DNA of 64,000 nucleotides, taken from positions 1,108,501-1,172,500 of the forward strand of contig WPIO01000024.1 in the NCBI GenBank assembly GCA_009760855.2, written 5' to 3'. The stretch comes from Cristatella mucedo. Taxonomy: Eukaryota > Bryozoa > Phylactolaemata > Cristatellidae. The position numbers and the translations under genes are program-made. Shown here piece after piece: positions 51,561-62,170 of the stretch (position 1 is the stretch's first letter; every line of letters starts with the position of its first letter). A model generated the notes under the pieces. It was given only the letters and a program-made list of their open reading frames with translations. It did no database searches and was not told the DNA's origin.

Positions 51561-52629
51561 TTACTGTGTCCAGTGCAGGACTGCACTGACTAATACAGGT
51601 GCAAATTGGTGGGGCGAGAAGTAAGTGAGCAGCTAATCTATTTTCTGAGTAGGCTTGCAGTTTTTGTGCTGCAGCTGTTAATGAAGAACACTCGTGGCAA
51701 TCAGCCGGCTTGCTGTTTACTCAGTCTTACAGCGTGCATCACATGCTTGTTGCACAGGCCATGCCATGTAGCCGAGCTGCTAGTGGTTCATGCTCTGTCA
51801 CGCATGCTTTCTCTCCCGTGATCCTGGCGTTGCTGCAAAGTGCTGCAGCAGCTGCTTCACCCAGCAGCAGCAGCAGCAGCTGCAGCTGTGCTAATGCTTC
51901 GGCCTAGGTTTGTGCTGTGCTGTTGTTGCTGCTGGTGCTACTGCCGATACGGCTGCACTGACAGCTATAGTGATGAGGAGATGCAAGGCAGCCATACTTT
52001 ATTTTGCGGTGGCAGGAGCTGCCTCCAGGCACAGCCTCCTGCATGCAGCCTCCTGCAGTGTGTAGCAGCATGTAGCAGCCTTTGAAACAGCAGTGGCGCA
52101 CCGGTTGGTGTGTCGCACTTTTATTTTGCTCTCGGCGGTTTGTCTGCCGGCTGGCTGCTTGCTTGGTGCTGCCGGCCAAGGCTAGTCGCTCGTTTGAAGC
52201 TGCCCTATACGTGGCATCTATTAACTCGATGCTTCTGCTCACTTTAAATCGGCTGCTGACGGCTGTGGCTAGACGGAGGCAAAACCTTTACGATCGCCTT
52301 GTTTGGGCATCACCCTCGGCTGCTGCTGCTGCTGGCTGAGGTGGGAATGTATTGGGTGGCTGTCTGAAGGCAGACAGACAGGCGCCCCTTCCTCGGTTAA
52401 CTCAGCCGCAGGCTTTTGTGAGTGCAGCATTCCTGTCCTGCTTCTTCGGCCTGCTGTCAATGGCAAGAAGAATCGATGGAAATTCAAGCCTTATCGGCTC
52501 CACTGATTGACAGCCAAGAGATACCATCTCCCTGCCTGTGGCAAGGTGCCGGTTTGACCCACGAGTTTTGGTTATGTCCCCTCATTCTTAGGCGTAATAT
52601 CTTTTCAGCAAACCTTTTACTAAAATGAT
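51561..52629. other. CAG/CTG-rich stretch, no recognised gene
   Basis: GCTGCT and CAGCAG words are frequent, with a short CAG run at 51862-51880. Frames here are Ser/Ala/Cys-rich through the repeats. No exon is recognised. Confidence 0.4.
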
Positions 52630-53195
52630 ACGTTTTTGGCGATTGAGTCATCAGCTCGAATGCATGGCAAGTCTGGAACTCGCTTTCGGCCACCTGCAAC
52701 GACTTTTCATCATTTGAGTCTAAGCTGAAGACGAACTTATTCCAGCCAGCTTTCCCTGCGTCCCACTGAACATGTCTTTTTTGTTCCTGGGTGTTTTACG
52801 TGCGACCGTACCTGTGTACGATTAAGTGAATGTTACTAGCCAGATACTAACCGGTGGCCGCAAGTGTCCTCATGTTTGCTTTAGCATGACGGCCTCGTCA
52901 TGGTACTGTTTGCTTTTGCATGCTATAGAAAATGAAAAATATAATTCATTTGTATAGCACTCTGAGAGAACTATATCTCTAAGCTGACGCTCCGCCTATG
53001 CCACGACCTCGGTCGCAAAATACATTCACCTTGACCTTGGTCAAGGCTAGTACCTAAACCACTGGGCCACACCAGCTGGCTAGATACCATACATGTCACT
53101 AGCTCCATTGGTATTGGTTTTCTTGAATGAGCTGTAAAGAACAGGATGGAGATTTTAAATTCTTTTGGTGCACTATGCAAACAATCTATTGTTAA
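52630..53195 (+). mobile_element. L2-like LINE 3' end split by SINE-B
   Basis: 'gtctggaactcgctttcgg' begins a coding piece WNSLSATCNDFSSFESKLKT-like (WNSLSATCND, SSFESKLKT) followed by NLFQPAFPAS, the C-terminus of an L2-type polymerase. After the 3' UTR a SINE-B intervenes (52940-53085), and the tail 'gagctgtaaagaacaggatgg', 'ctatgcaaacaatctattg' follows at 53130-53195. Residues differ from families 1 and 2. Confidence 0.6.
52940..53085 (-). mobile_element. SINE-B copy
   Basis: 'ataattcatttgtatagcac', 'agagaactatatctct', 'ccacgacctcggtcgc', an extra 'aaaatacattcaccttgacc' piece, and 'taaaccactgggccac'. Minus strand A box GTGGCCCAGTGGTTTAGG. Same subfamily as the copy at 49.0 kb. Confidence 0.85.
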
Positions 53196-53405
53196 TATTA
53201 ATGTCATTACTTTGGGTTGTGGCCTAGTGTCAGAATGAAATGGCTGTTAAATAAATGACCGGATGAGCGGTCTATGTGCAATTTTGTTCCGAATATTTCT
53301 GAGGGGGGTTTTCTTTAGAAACGAGCAAAGGCCGAACCAGTGTTCGCCCACGAAGTTTAGTGTCGTGCTTGCTTGCTCGCAGGCTTAGTAAGGAAGTCAA
53401 GGGTT

Positions 53406-53598
53406 TGATGAGCCGTAATGGCTCACTAGGTAAGGCGGTTGCTTTTCACGACCTCGGCCCCAAGGTCGTGGGTTCGAATCCTGTGGTGGGCGATCCTTTC
53501 TCACCGCTGCAAGCGGTGGTGATAGCCGTGAAGGCTCTTCTGTCGATATACAAAAGAGGCTGCTAAATCAGCTTGTATTTATTTATTTATTTTTATTT
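53406..53598 (+). mobile_element. SINE-A copy with target duplication
   Basis: 'gatgagccgtaatggctcac', 'taggtaaggcggttgc', palindrome with a few changes, B box GGGTTCGAATCC, hairpins, 'aagaggctgctaaatcagct'-type end and a (TTTA)n tail. AAGGGTT flanks it (53399-53405 and 53599-53605). Confidence 0.92.
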
Positions 53599-53619
53599 AA
53601 GGGTTAGCTGATTCAACCA

Positions 53620-53700
53620 GCGAATGTAAAGTGCCTAGGAAGAGATTGAGTTCTCTGAGGAGGCTTTATCAAGTGTATTATTATTCTTATTCTTAGTAAC
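53620..53700 (+). repeat. L2 family 1 tail only
   Basis: 'agcgaatgtaaagtgcctag', 'gagattgagttctctgagg' and 'ctttatcaagtgtattatt' are the family 1 tail without a coding part. Confidence 0.75.
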
Positions 53701-54450
53701 CAGCTCACCCACTTTTGCAAGAGACTCTGCCTCTGCCGTCATTTCCTGCTTTCAGTGGGCAATTAAGTATTACCATCAGCCAAGGGTGCAAGTAAGCAAC
53801 CGGGTCTTGAAGTGTGACTACCTTACCCCTTAGCCAATACCCCTTACTCCTGTCGTGGTGGCAGAGCTATGTGTTTGCTTGCACTCGGCTGTTTCAGAAT
53901 CTGGCCAAGCTGGCAATCTGAGAGCACCCTGATTAAAATTCGGTGGCCACTGATGTGAATGCCTTGTTGTTTTAATTTGTGGAATGGGATCCTGCACTGT
54001 GCAAGATTGCATGTGCACAGCCACTTGCTGCCGTGCAGACCGTGAAAGAAGCGAGAGGCGCAAGAGCACGTGGTGGTGCATACGGTTGGCTGTTTGCAAA
54101 TCAAAGCCTTTGTGAAGGAGAGCTAGTTTGCAACGTCTTGTGCATGGTGGCCGTGATCACAAGTGTGCTCTGACTGGGCGAACAGTGAGACTTAGAGACT
54201 TAGTCGGAGTGATCAAGACCAAAGCGTACTATTTAGTGCATGCTCACTAGCATTGCCTGGATGTGCTTAGGAAGTGGCAGTTTCGGCAGCAGCAAGAACA
54301 GCCACTTGCCGATTCGGTATGGCCTCCCGGCTTCCGGCACATGCTTCAAGTGGTGGCAGCTGCCCCTCCTACACTGTGTGCTTGGAAGTAGGGTGGCAGG
54401 GAGGAGCAGAGGGAGGAGGAGGAGGAAGAAAGGAAAGAGAAAGACCGCTG

Positions 54451-54452
<2 letters not shown>
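53701..54452. other. Unannotated stretch
   Basis: No gene recognised. Confidence 0.4.
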
Positions 54453-54537
<85 letters not shown>

Positions 54538-54541
54538 GAGA

Positions 54542-54618
<77 letters not shown>
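54453..54618. repeat. (GA)n microsatellite
   Basis: About 165 bases of GA repeat with a few GG breaks around 54529-54547. The open frames through it are not genes. Confidence 0.95.
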
Positions 54619-54619
<1 letters not shown>

Positions 54620-55014
54620 GGGAGGGGTTGTTGTTTGAGTGCTTTTGCTCATCATCATAAAGCCAGCAGCTGCTGTCTCGATCCGCCAGGCTTGGACTGG
54701 AGGCCTGCTGCCTGCAGCAGTTGCCCTTCACGGTAGCTGCTTAATTGGTGGCAAGGATTCATGCTAGGCAGCTCTCGACTAGCCTTGGCAGTGGCAACAG
54801 AAACCAGAGGAGTGCTCGGTGCCATCTGTCTCTTGCCTGGGGGGGGGGGGAACACAGCAATGCCAGACTGGCAGCACTGCTGAGTATATGAGTGTGTCTG
54901 TATATGGTATGGTATGGTGTGGTGCAGGGCATACCAATTCCTCTTTATTTTTTTCTGCCCTGCCTGGGGTACACCATATCATTCATTTCCACTGGCCCCA
55001 ATGTAGCTGTAATG
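54619..55014. other. Unannotated stretch
   Basis: Nothing recognised; a run of about eleven G lies at 54840-54850. Confidence 0.4.
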
Positions 55015-55142
55015 CATTTTTTCCTCTAAGTTCACTCGGCCACAAGGACCAAGCCGATGTCACGCAGGAGAGCTTTCTACAACTCGCTCAAATCCCAATC
55101 GGCTTTCGTTGCACTCACGGTAGCCAACAGACTCCGTCTTAA
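55015..55142 (-). mobile_element. LINE family 2 tail, diverged
   Basis: 'ggccacaaggaccaagccg', 'gtcacgcaggagagctttct', 'aatcggctttcgttgcac' and 'ggtagccaacagactccg' match the reversed 3' end of family 2. Confidence 0.7.
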
Positions 55143-56104
55143 TCAACAAATGGTAGCGGATATTAATTTTCTTTTTATTTGGTATCCTGTAGATGCCGTC
55201 TGTCAGGCCCTTCGACTGCCCACCGTACCAGGGTTGCCCGGTCCCAGGCCCGGATGCAGGGCTAAGGGGTCGAGCTGCACGACCCGGGCTGCTGGTCCTC
55301 CTGTACTGGTTCTGCTGCAGTCAATCACATGATGTCTGCACTGCAAGCAGGCTATAACTCTCGATGGCTCTCTGAGGCCACTCGTAGGAATAAGGCTCTT
55401 GAATCAGCTGCCTTTTATGTTTGCCGCTGTGCTCTGCTGTATTTGCTGAACACTTCTCTGGTCGTTGTAGACTGCAATGGAGGTTCAGGCGATCGAGCAG
55501 CCTCAAACTCGACAGGTCGGTGAGAGTTCCCATCCCCATCCGGAGTCCGTGGCCAGGCAGCACCTGCTCCGATCACTGTGAAGCAGCCTGGGCTGCCATA
55601 ATTACTTAATTAGTTGGCCGACCGAGAGTCGGTCACCGGTAGCACCGGTGGCTCGGCTTGTTTTTCTTGAAGGAGCAGGAGAGATATTAGAAACAAGGAA
55701 CTAATGAGTGCAGTCACTGCACATACGTGCCCACAAGCACACAAGCTGCTTGATCGATGGCACCTCGGTCTGAGAATCGATAGGCTACTAGCAATGAGGA
55801 GCTCAAAAAGAAAGTGCTCTAGCCGACCGGATGCTTCACCAGCCGACCGTACGATGTGGTCTGCAACTTGAAATTCAGAGTAGTAGTTGACTAGCTAGCA
55901 CATTCACTGGCAGCCGGCGTGGTGGACATCTTGGAGATTTTACTGGAGCTTACACTTGCAACGAGCTTCTGCTATTATGACCGGCAGCCCAGACTTCCAC
56001 CGAATCTCTTTAGATCTTATTGCCCGGGCAAAGAGAAATCTACTCCCCCTTGGCTTTCGTCTACACCAGTAGCCCCTCTAATTCTTCGACAGCTGCCTAA
56101 ATTT
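55143..56104. other. Unannotated stretch
   Basis: Short frames only; no domain or repeat recognised. Confidence 0.4.
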
Positions 56105-57250
56105 TGAAAGCTTCGTTAAGAAGACTGCTTCCACGGCTAACCGCCTGTCCGATCCCCATCTTAGATGAGCTGTCTTTCACTGTGTCTTGCAAATAATCTA
56201 AGTAGCTTCTTAGTTCTGTCTCGGCTAGATTATTGTAATCCCTTGTGGCTGGGCTACCGAAAAAAGTCACTAGGCGACTGCAGCTGGCGATAAAATATTA
56301 CTACAGAGCTAGTTTGGAAATCCCAGAGGTTTGACCACGTACCTCCTTTACTGAAAGAGCGTGGATGGCTACTAGTTGATCAGCAGATATAGATCCAAGC
56401 TCTTACACTGACCCCACAAGGCCGGCTGGCTTAGCTCCTTCATACCTAGCTGAACTGCTGCAACAGTTTCAGCCTCGTGCCCTCAGCTCATGCATGGACA
56501 ATAAATTAGCTGTTCTATTCCTCCGCTTAAAGGCCGTTGGTGGGGCAGAAGCTTTTGCTCTGCTTAGACTGTGGAACTCACCTTTGCAATTCGGAAGCAA
56601 AGACAACTATTCTTCTGCTGCCTGCTATGGCACATCCTTTTCAGTGGTCCTGAGCTGCTATTTCATACTACTCTTAGTTCATATGCTCCCAAAGCCTGGA
56701 ACTCCCTCCCGACCTGCGTCAAAACATCCCCTGACCTGACCACATTTAAAAGGAACCTAAAAACACACCTATTTAGGACAGCATTTAGTGGGTCCCTGTG
56801 ATTCGTCTTTGATGTGCTTATGCGTGCTGACACTGTGCATGCTGCCACTAACCACATTTGCATGCTGACCCTGTGCATGTCACCCCTAACCATATTATTC
56901 ATTTCGTTTGTTTTTTTTTTCAAGCATGATTTTACTTACCATTCAATTGCATTTCACTTTACAGCAAATGTAAAGCGCCTAGAGAGAGATTGAGTTCTCT
57001 GAGGGCGCTTTATCAAGTGAATTATTAATATTATTATTATTACTCACTACCTCAACTGCTCTCATGACTCAGCTATGCTGCTCACATTCTTTTTGTTGCG
57101 TGAGATGAAGTCTGTTGGCTGCCGAATGCATACCGTAAGTCGCTTAGGCTAGGAGTGCGCTATACAAAACTCTCCTGCGTAACACTCACATAGTCTTTGT
57201 GGCTTTGTGGAGTTACAGATGGAGATACATCTCATTGCATTACATTCATC
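56105..57250 (+). mobile_element. LINE family 2 copy split by a family 1 LINE
   Basis: The left part contains SRLDYCNPL-like residues ('tcggctagattattgtaatc'), the 'gatggctactagttgatcagc' region, SYLAELLQQFQP, DNKLAVLFLRLKAVG and LWNSPLQFGSKDNYSS. At 56674 it is interrupted, and it resumes at 57041 with 'tactcactacctcaactgc', 'gcgtgagatgaagtctgttg', and the 3' end 'gagatacatctcattgcatt'. The frame is broken at several places. Confidence 0.88.
56674..57040 (+). mobile_element. LINE family 1 insertion inside family 2
   Basis: Starts 'ttagttcatatgctcccaaa', reads SYAPKAWNSLPTCVKTSPDL and TTFKRNLKTHLFRTAFSGSL and then a stop, so it shows the intact family 1 C-terminus. The 3' UTR, tail and (ATT)n follow. 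TACTC is duplicated at the edges (56669-56673 and 57041-57045). This 367-base piece is nearly identical to the copy at 1.8-2.19 kb. Confidence 0.93.
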
Positions 57251-57459
57251 GACCACACACCTAATTACTATGCACATACAACTTGGGGCTCTAGCTACTG
57301 TTTGCATTGTAACGTCTCCCAACTTGGCATTTAAAGTGAAGCAAAACCTTACCTGTCTATCACAGCAATTCTTTCGTCCGAATGGATAGTCCTTTAATGC
57401 TGCAATTGTTAATGTTATTGCTTCTAACTTGTCAGTTCGGTGCTTTATTTCCAGCCTAA
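57251..57459. other. Unannotated stretch
   Basis: Nothing recognised. Confidence 0.4.
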
Positions 57460-57535
57460 GCGAAGTGCATAAACAGAGATTTAGCACTCATCGGGCATTA
57501 TGCAATTGCAGTATTATTATCAGCATGATCATCAT
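57460..57535 (+). repeat. L2-type tail, diverged
   Basis: 'agtgcataaacagagattta', 'cactcatcgggcattatgc' and 'gcagtattattatcag' follow the L2 tail order. Confidence 0.5.
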
Positions 57536-57539
57536 CGTT

Positions 57540-58320
57540 ATCATTATCGAGGCATAATAACTTGCACACATCATGCTTTGACAAGAATGCAAAAGCAAAC
57601 AAGAATTATGCGCATGGCAGCATGCTAAAGCACACAAGACGACACACGGGGCCACCGGTAAGATTAGTAGGACCTCTAGATATTAACATGCCCTGAATCA
57701 TGCACAGGCAAGCACGCAAAACACCCCAGAACAAAAAAGACAAGTTTGCAGGGGTAAAGGGAAGCCGACCGAACATTTCTTTAGCTGAAACTTAAATGAT
57801 GCTAGGTCATTAATGGTAGTGACCAAAACCGGCAGGGAGTTCCATACTTTCGGTGCATACGAAGTGAATGCCCAACTCACCAAATCACCAAAATATTTCT
57901 GTCGGGCGGCGAGACGTCTGGAAGCCGAAGAGCAGGGGGTACGAGAGCGCACCGGAAGAGCAAAGAGGTCGTTTAGGTTGCCTGATGCAAGCAAGTGAAG
58001 TGTAAGGCTTCTGGGGATCTTTAATTTGTTGGGATACTGAATTAGTGGAGCCGGACACAAGTGATTGGATATGGCAGCTTGGCCATTGGCGACAGACTTG
58101 ACGAGTAGCTGAGTTTTGACTCAGTTGCAGATGATTAAAGGCAGAGGCCGAGAGTCCTGAATATCCGGCGGGTGCTTCAATCTAGCGGCAATATCACAAA
58201 CGAGCGAACTATTTTTTGTCATATTCTTGTTTAGGCAAGCCCTGATCTTTGCAACAATCCTGGGCTGACAGTAGGCCGACTTGACAGCCGATGCTCAATG
58301 CGCTCATCCTTGACAGCCGT
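57540..58320 (-). mobile_element. Another L2-like LINE, 3' part
   Basis: The minus strand frame 58060-57698 reads NKLKIPRSLTLHLLASGN, YFGDLVSWAFTSYAPKVWNS and LPVLVTTINDLASFKFQLKK, the usual C-terminal order of L2 polymerases. The 58065-58320 part continues the upstream blocks with stops. The 3' UTR at 57590-57680 has AAGAATGCAAAAGCA words shared with 9.8 kb. It is distinct from families 1 and 2. Confidence 0.75.
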
Positions 58321-59474
58321 GTGCTCATCCGATGACTCAGCATCCGTTGAGCAGCAGTAGGGCACGCTTAGCGGCCATCGTGCCTGTTACCGCGCAATGT
58401 ATACTTTAAAAATATAGTGCCTGCAGGTCTACGGCAGTGGCAGCCAAAACCTATTTACCCATGTCGATTTGGGAACCTGATGGAAGCCCCTTTTGCTGCT
58501 CGACTGCTGCTGCCGGCCCACGGGAATGAGGGGGAGCATCATTTGCAGACCTTTTGTTGGGCTGTCACACCATCGCTGGCCCGTGGTCAGTTGGCAGGCC
58601 ATGGTGCCAGACAGCAGTGGCCTTGATCCTCTTGTCAGTCCCAAGGAGGGGCGGCTAGTTAGAGGCAATTTGACCAGCTGCCCATTTTGAGGCAGGAACC
58701 TAGGCAGAGAGGGGAGTGTTGGCACCGTCCCCCATCAACTCCAAACCGGTCCTCTTTCGGTTTTGGACTGCCTACCGGCCACACCCGGTGAGCTCTCTTT
58801 CCCTCACCAGCCGGGAAGGTCCATTCATCCAGCAGCTAGCTAGCAACCAACCGCCCCTGGTGCCGTCTGACAAGATCTCTCTCTCCCCCCCCTGCCCAGC
58901 CAGCCCCTTGGTAGGCCACCTGACAGGTTGGCTCCACCATCAGTTCCTGTGTGCCAGCCAGTGGGCCCCTAGCCAATGCTGGAGCAAACCGAGCTATTTA
59001 TTGTTCTGGTAAGAAGTTAGGTCAACAGCTTAAATGCCAGATCAGATGCAAGGACTCGGATCTCCTTGCTTACAGAGGGAGAATCTGGCTACTTGCCACA
59101 TCAGTTGCTGTTCCAAGGTCGGCACCCCTTGTCGAGCCTAATTGCTGAAGCATATGTCAGCATGTTCAAGTCCACTGTCGTAGCTCGAGCAGGATTCTTG
59201 CAGCCTTGGCCTTGCCTGCTTCAAGAGCTAGTGCTTGGCAACCTGTTGAGCGACTATCATTCTGAAGATGCCGAAGGATTTTCCCAAGGAGCATCTCCAA
59301 AATCACCTCCCAGTAACCCAGTTGAGTTACCAGTCCACAGGCTGGTGTTTCAATGCATGAACCGACTCTAAATAGTGTCTCTTCCTAGGGCTCCTAGATC
59401 TGGGTTAAGTGTTGGCAATATTCGAAGGCCATTGCTCACTATTGGTGGTGACCTGACTTAGAGGTCAGCCTCGC
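58321..59474. other. Unannotated stretch
   Basis: Several plus-strand frames of 65-101 codons (58716-59012, 59066-59371) without domains or clear splice sites. No transposon recognised. Confidence 0.35.
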
Positions 59475-59830
59475 CTAGGAGTAGATGTAGATGTAACTCC
59501 ACAAAGCCACAAAGACCACATGGGTGTTACGCAAGAGAGTTTTGTATAGCGCACTTACAGCCTTAGCGGCTTTCGGTAAGCATTCGGCAGCCAACTGACT
59601 TCGTCTCATGCAACAAAGAGAAAGTGGGAAGCATAGCAGAGTCTGGAGAGCAGTTGAGGTAGTGAGTAGCATAGAAGTAGCAGCTCAGGACCGCTGAAAA
59701 GGATAATATAATTAGGGTGAGCCGTAGTCGGCAGCAGGATATTAGTTGTCGTTGCGTACGAGTTGTGGAAGTGAGTTCCACAGTCTAGGACCTGCAGAGC
59801 AAAAGCTTCTTTCACCAACGATTTTTAAGC
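59475..59830 (-). mobile_element. LINE family 2, 3' part
   Basis: Reverse complement carries the end of the polymerase (VLDCGTHFHNSY-like in one frame, shifted), then HYLNCSPDSAMLPTFSL-like sequence as in the copy at 21.8 kb, and the 3' end 'agtgcgctatacaaaactc', 'gtggctttgtggagttac'. A short 'tacatctacatctac' replaces the usual ACATT repeat. Confidence 0.85.
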
Positions 59831-60196
59831 TAAGTAGCCTCTCGTAGCAGTGCTAGGCGACATGCATTGCACTAATTAGGAGAAGTCAATAATCCTTCTC
59901 GAGGAGCGTTCGGTGTAGCATCGACTACAATTAAGATCACATAAGATCTGCTTTTTGTGGCCGAGCACTCAGATCACAATACTCTCGTGGAGGTGGGGAG
60001 AAGATCCCGGAAAGGCACGCGGCTTTGTTCACTGTAGCCGATAGTATTATAGAGCTGCCTGCTGTCGAGTGAGGCCAGAGAGGAGAAGAAAATACCCGGA
60101 GGCCCTCTGCCACCATCCCCCTGTCCGAATAGACAAGACTCCAATGTCACAAATGTGTGCCACACTTTTCTTTCGCATCATCGGCTGCGGTGACAG
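59831..60196. other. Unannotated stretch
   Basis: Nothing recognised. Confidence 0.4.
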
Positions 60197-60356
60197 CCAG
60201 TGCCATGCGGCCGATGCCAGCGCAGCCGATCCGCAGGAGCGCAGAATGCGCAGCATGCAGCACCTTGGTGCAAGCAGCATGCGACAGCACCGCCGATTGC
60301 AGATGGAGGCCGAAGGAGATCGGATGAAAGGCACGGCTATGCTGGTGGCTCAGGAG
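60197..60356 (+). CDS. Candidate internal exon, unknown gene
   Basis: An acceptor-like CGGTGACAG precedes 60197 (a T-rich stretch 'acttttctttcgcatc' lies 15-35 bases upstream), and CAGGAG|GTTAGT follows. The frame is open across the 160 bases and beyond. Its residues are hydrophilic and helical in look: SQCHAADASAADPQERRM, then RSMQHLGASSMRQHRRLQ, then MEAEGDRMKGTAMLVAQE. No family recognised. Entry phase 2, exit phase 0. It could be chance. Confidence 0.2.
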
Positions 60357-60779
60357 GTTAGTCGGCAGCCGGCACTCGGGTTGCAGAGCTCGGACTCACT
60401 CGATTGAGTACCTGACGTTCGCCTGGCTCGAGTCACGGCTCCTTGGTTAGGCGCTGATCCGAACAGTCCACATCACCGCATTGGCTGCAGCTGCTGCCTG
60501 CAGTGAATGATGAGTTAACTAAGACATGCGTCCAACACCCCTACCTCGCGCGCACCTGCCCGCATCTCGCTCTGACTCAAGAGACGCTGTCTAGTCCAAC
60601 GATTGCTGGCATCCCGCTGCTTGGCTATCTGCAAGTGCTGCCTGCGCTTCTCCTGCCTAGGAAACCAGTAGGCATGACCGCTTTGTCTCGCGACATGTGC
60701 TCGTCGTGTGGCATGTGCCTGTCGTGCGGCATGTTCACGCTTGCTTTCTCGATCGAGCCTGCGGCTCGAGAGCTGCAAT
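60357..60779. other. Unannotated stretch
   Basis: Frames on both strands but nothing recognised. Confidence 0.4.
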
Positions 60780-60865
60780 TGCTGCTGCTCTCTCTGTCTC
60801 CCTCCCTCTCTCTCCCCCTCTCTCTCTCCCTCTCTTGCTCTCTCTCTTTCTTTCTCGCACACACG
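60780..60865. repeat. (CT)n polypyrimidine tract
   Basis: About 70 bases of CT/CCT repeat on the plus strand, followed by CACACACG. Confidence 0.9.
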
Positions 60866-61532
60866 TGCTTTTGAACATAATCTTCCCCGTTAGCCCTTTT
60901 TCGGTCTGCCGACATTTAAAAACCGGCAGCACACCCTCCTCCCCTTCTTCCAAAGTATAGGCAGCTCTCCATCTGAAAATGATTGATATTGCTCAATGTT
61001 TCCATGGCTTCCGGGAGCCTCCTGCCACGGGAGCTCAGGGGCTGGTGGTGCAACATAAATAAAGCTTGCCTGCTCAGCTCAGCTCGTTGCATCTCTTATA
61101 ACCCGCTCTCTCTCATGCCTTATCCCCATGACGAGGCTGGGTGCCGTGGTAGGATGACGTTAGCACTAAAATAGCCAGCGATTTTAACATGTGCTGCTCA
61201 CATGGAGTGTTCGACCTTTAGGTTGTCGTCTTGCACCAGCCCCCATGTTCCGGCCCCATCGGACCAACCAGCTGCACTTCAGTGCAGCTGGATGCTTTGT
61301 GCAAGCCCTACTGCCAGCGGTACTCTAACCGATAACTCAAAGTGGCAGTGTGCCATGCCGCTGGCACCAGCCTCCACTTGATTGGCAAGGAGTCTCTGCT
61401 GAGAAGAAACATAACAAAGCGAGTTCGAGCGATATACGACCGTAATCGGTGGGGTCCACCGAATCCTCCTGGTGCTGTCTCGGCCTGTCCCTCAATCGCC
61501 GGTGAACAGCCCGCCCCATCCCTCGCTTTCAG
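60866..61532. other. Unannotated stretch
   Basis: Nothing recognised apart from the frame noted next. Confidence 0.4.
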
Positions 61533-61608
61533 AGAAACGAGTCCAGCAACTGCCGGCGACGGCGGGGAGATGGAGACGGAGCCGAAGATGAAGAAGAGTC
61601 CCCAGTGA
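61533..61608 (+). CDS. Doubtful terminal exon
   Basis: The pyrimidine-rich CATCCCTCGCTTTCAG ends at 61532. After it the frame reads ETSPATAGDGG then EMETEPKMKKSPQ and a TGA stop at 61606-61608; the frame upstream is also open from 61342. A charged end like this is common in animal proteins, but no family is recognised and no nearby AATAAA was found downstream. Confidence 0.15.
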
Positions 61609-62064
61609 GCATCGCCCTATCATTATATAACTAGCTGGGACAATGGGGTTGACAACCGAGCCAATATCAGCTACCTCAGCCACCTCTGCGTCCCCTTGCT
61701 CACAGCTCGAGAATGCAGATGCTCTTCACCCACTTCTTTTGTTCTCACGGAAGCCGTCCAGCAAATCTAGGTTGGCTGGCAACAGCGACCTTGGGTAAGC
61801 CGACCTTGGGCGAGCAGTGCCTTATTCTCAAATTGCTAGCCGGAACTATGGGGTTGACAGGCTAGCTTGACAGGTTGACAGGCCATTAATTATCTCATTG
61901 CCCTACTACGATGGCTCTTGCTCTAGGACAGAGGTGTTTCCTGCTGAGCAGTTCTCATGTGGTCTAAAATTTGAGTCGGGCCGGCGCTGTGCTACAGAGT
62001 GGTAGCAGTGGTCTCATGACACCACATGCCTGTCTCATCGGTTTCATTTATCCTCTAGGTAACG
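61609..62064. other. Unannotated stretch
   Basis: Nothing recognised; TTGACAGG is repeated near 61855-61880. Confidence 0.4.
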
Positions 62065-62170
62065 GTAATAATTAAGAATAATATAATACATTTGTATGGT
62101 GCCCTCAGAGAACTTATCTCTTTCTAGGCACTTTACATATGCTGCAAAGGAAACATGATCCAATGATACT
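62065..62170 (-). repeat. L2 family 1 tail only
   Basis: AAT repeats, 'gtgccctcagagaact', 'atctctttctaggcacttta' and 'gctgcaaaggaaacatgatc' are the reversed family 1 tail and the first part of its 3' UTR. Confidence 0.75.

Noticed and set aside
54240-54660. Arg-Glu repeat frames of 128-141 codons
   Set aside because: Pure translation of the (GA)n microsatellite.
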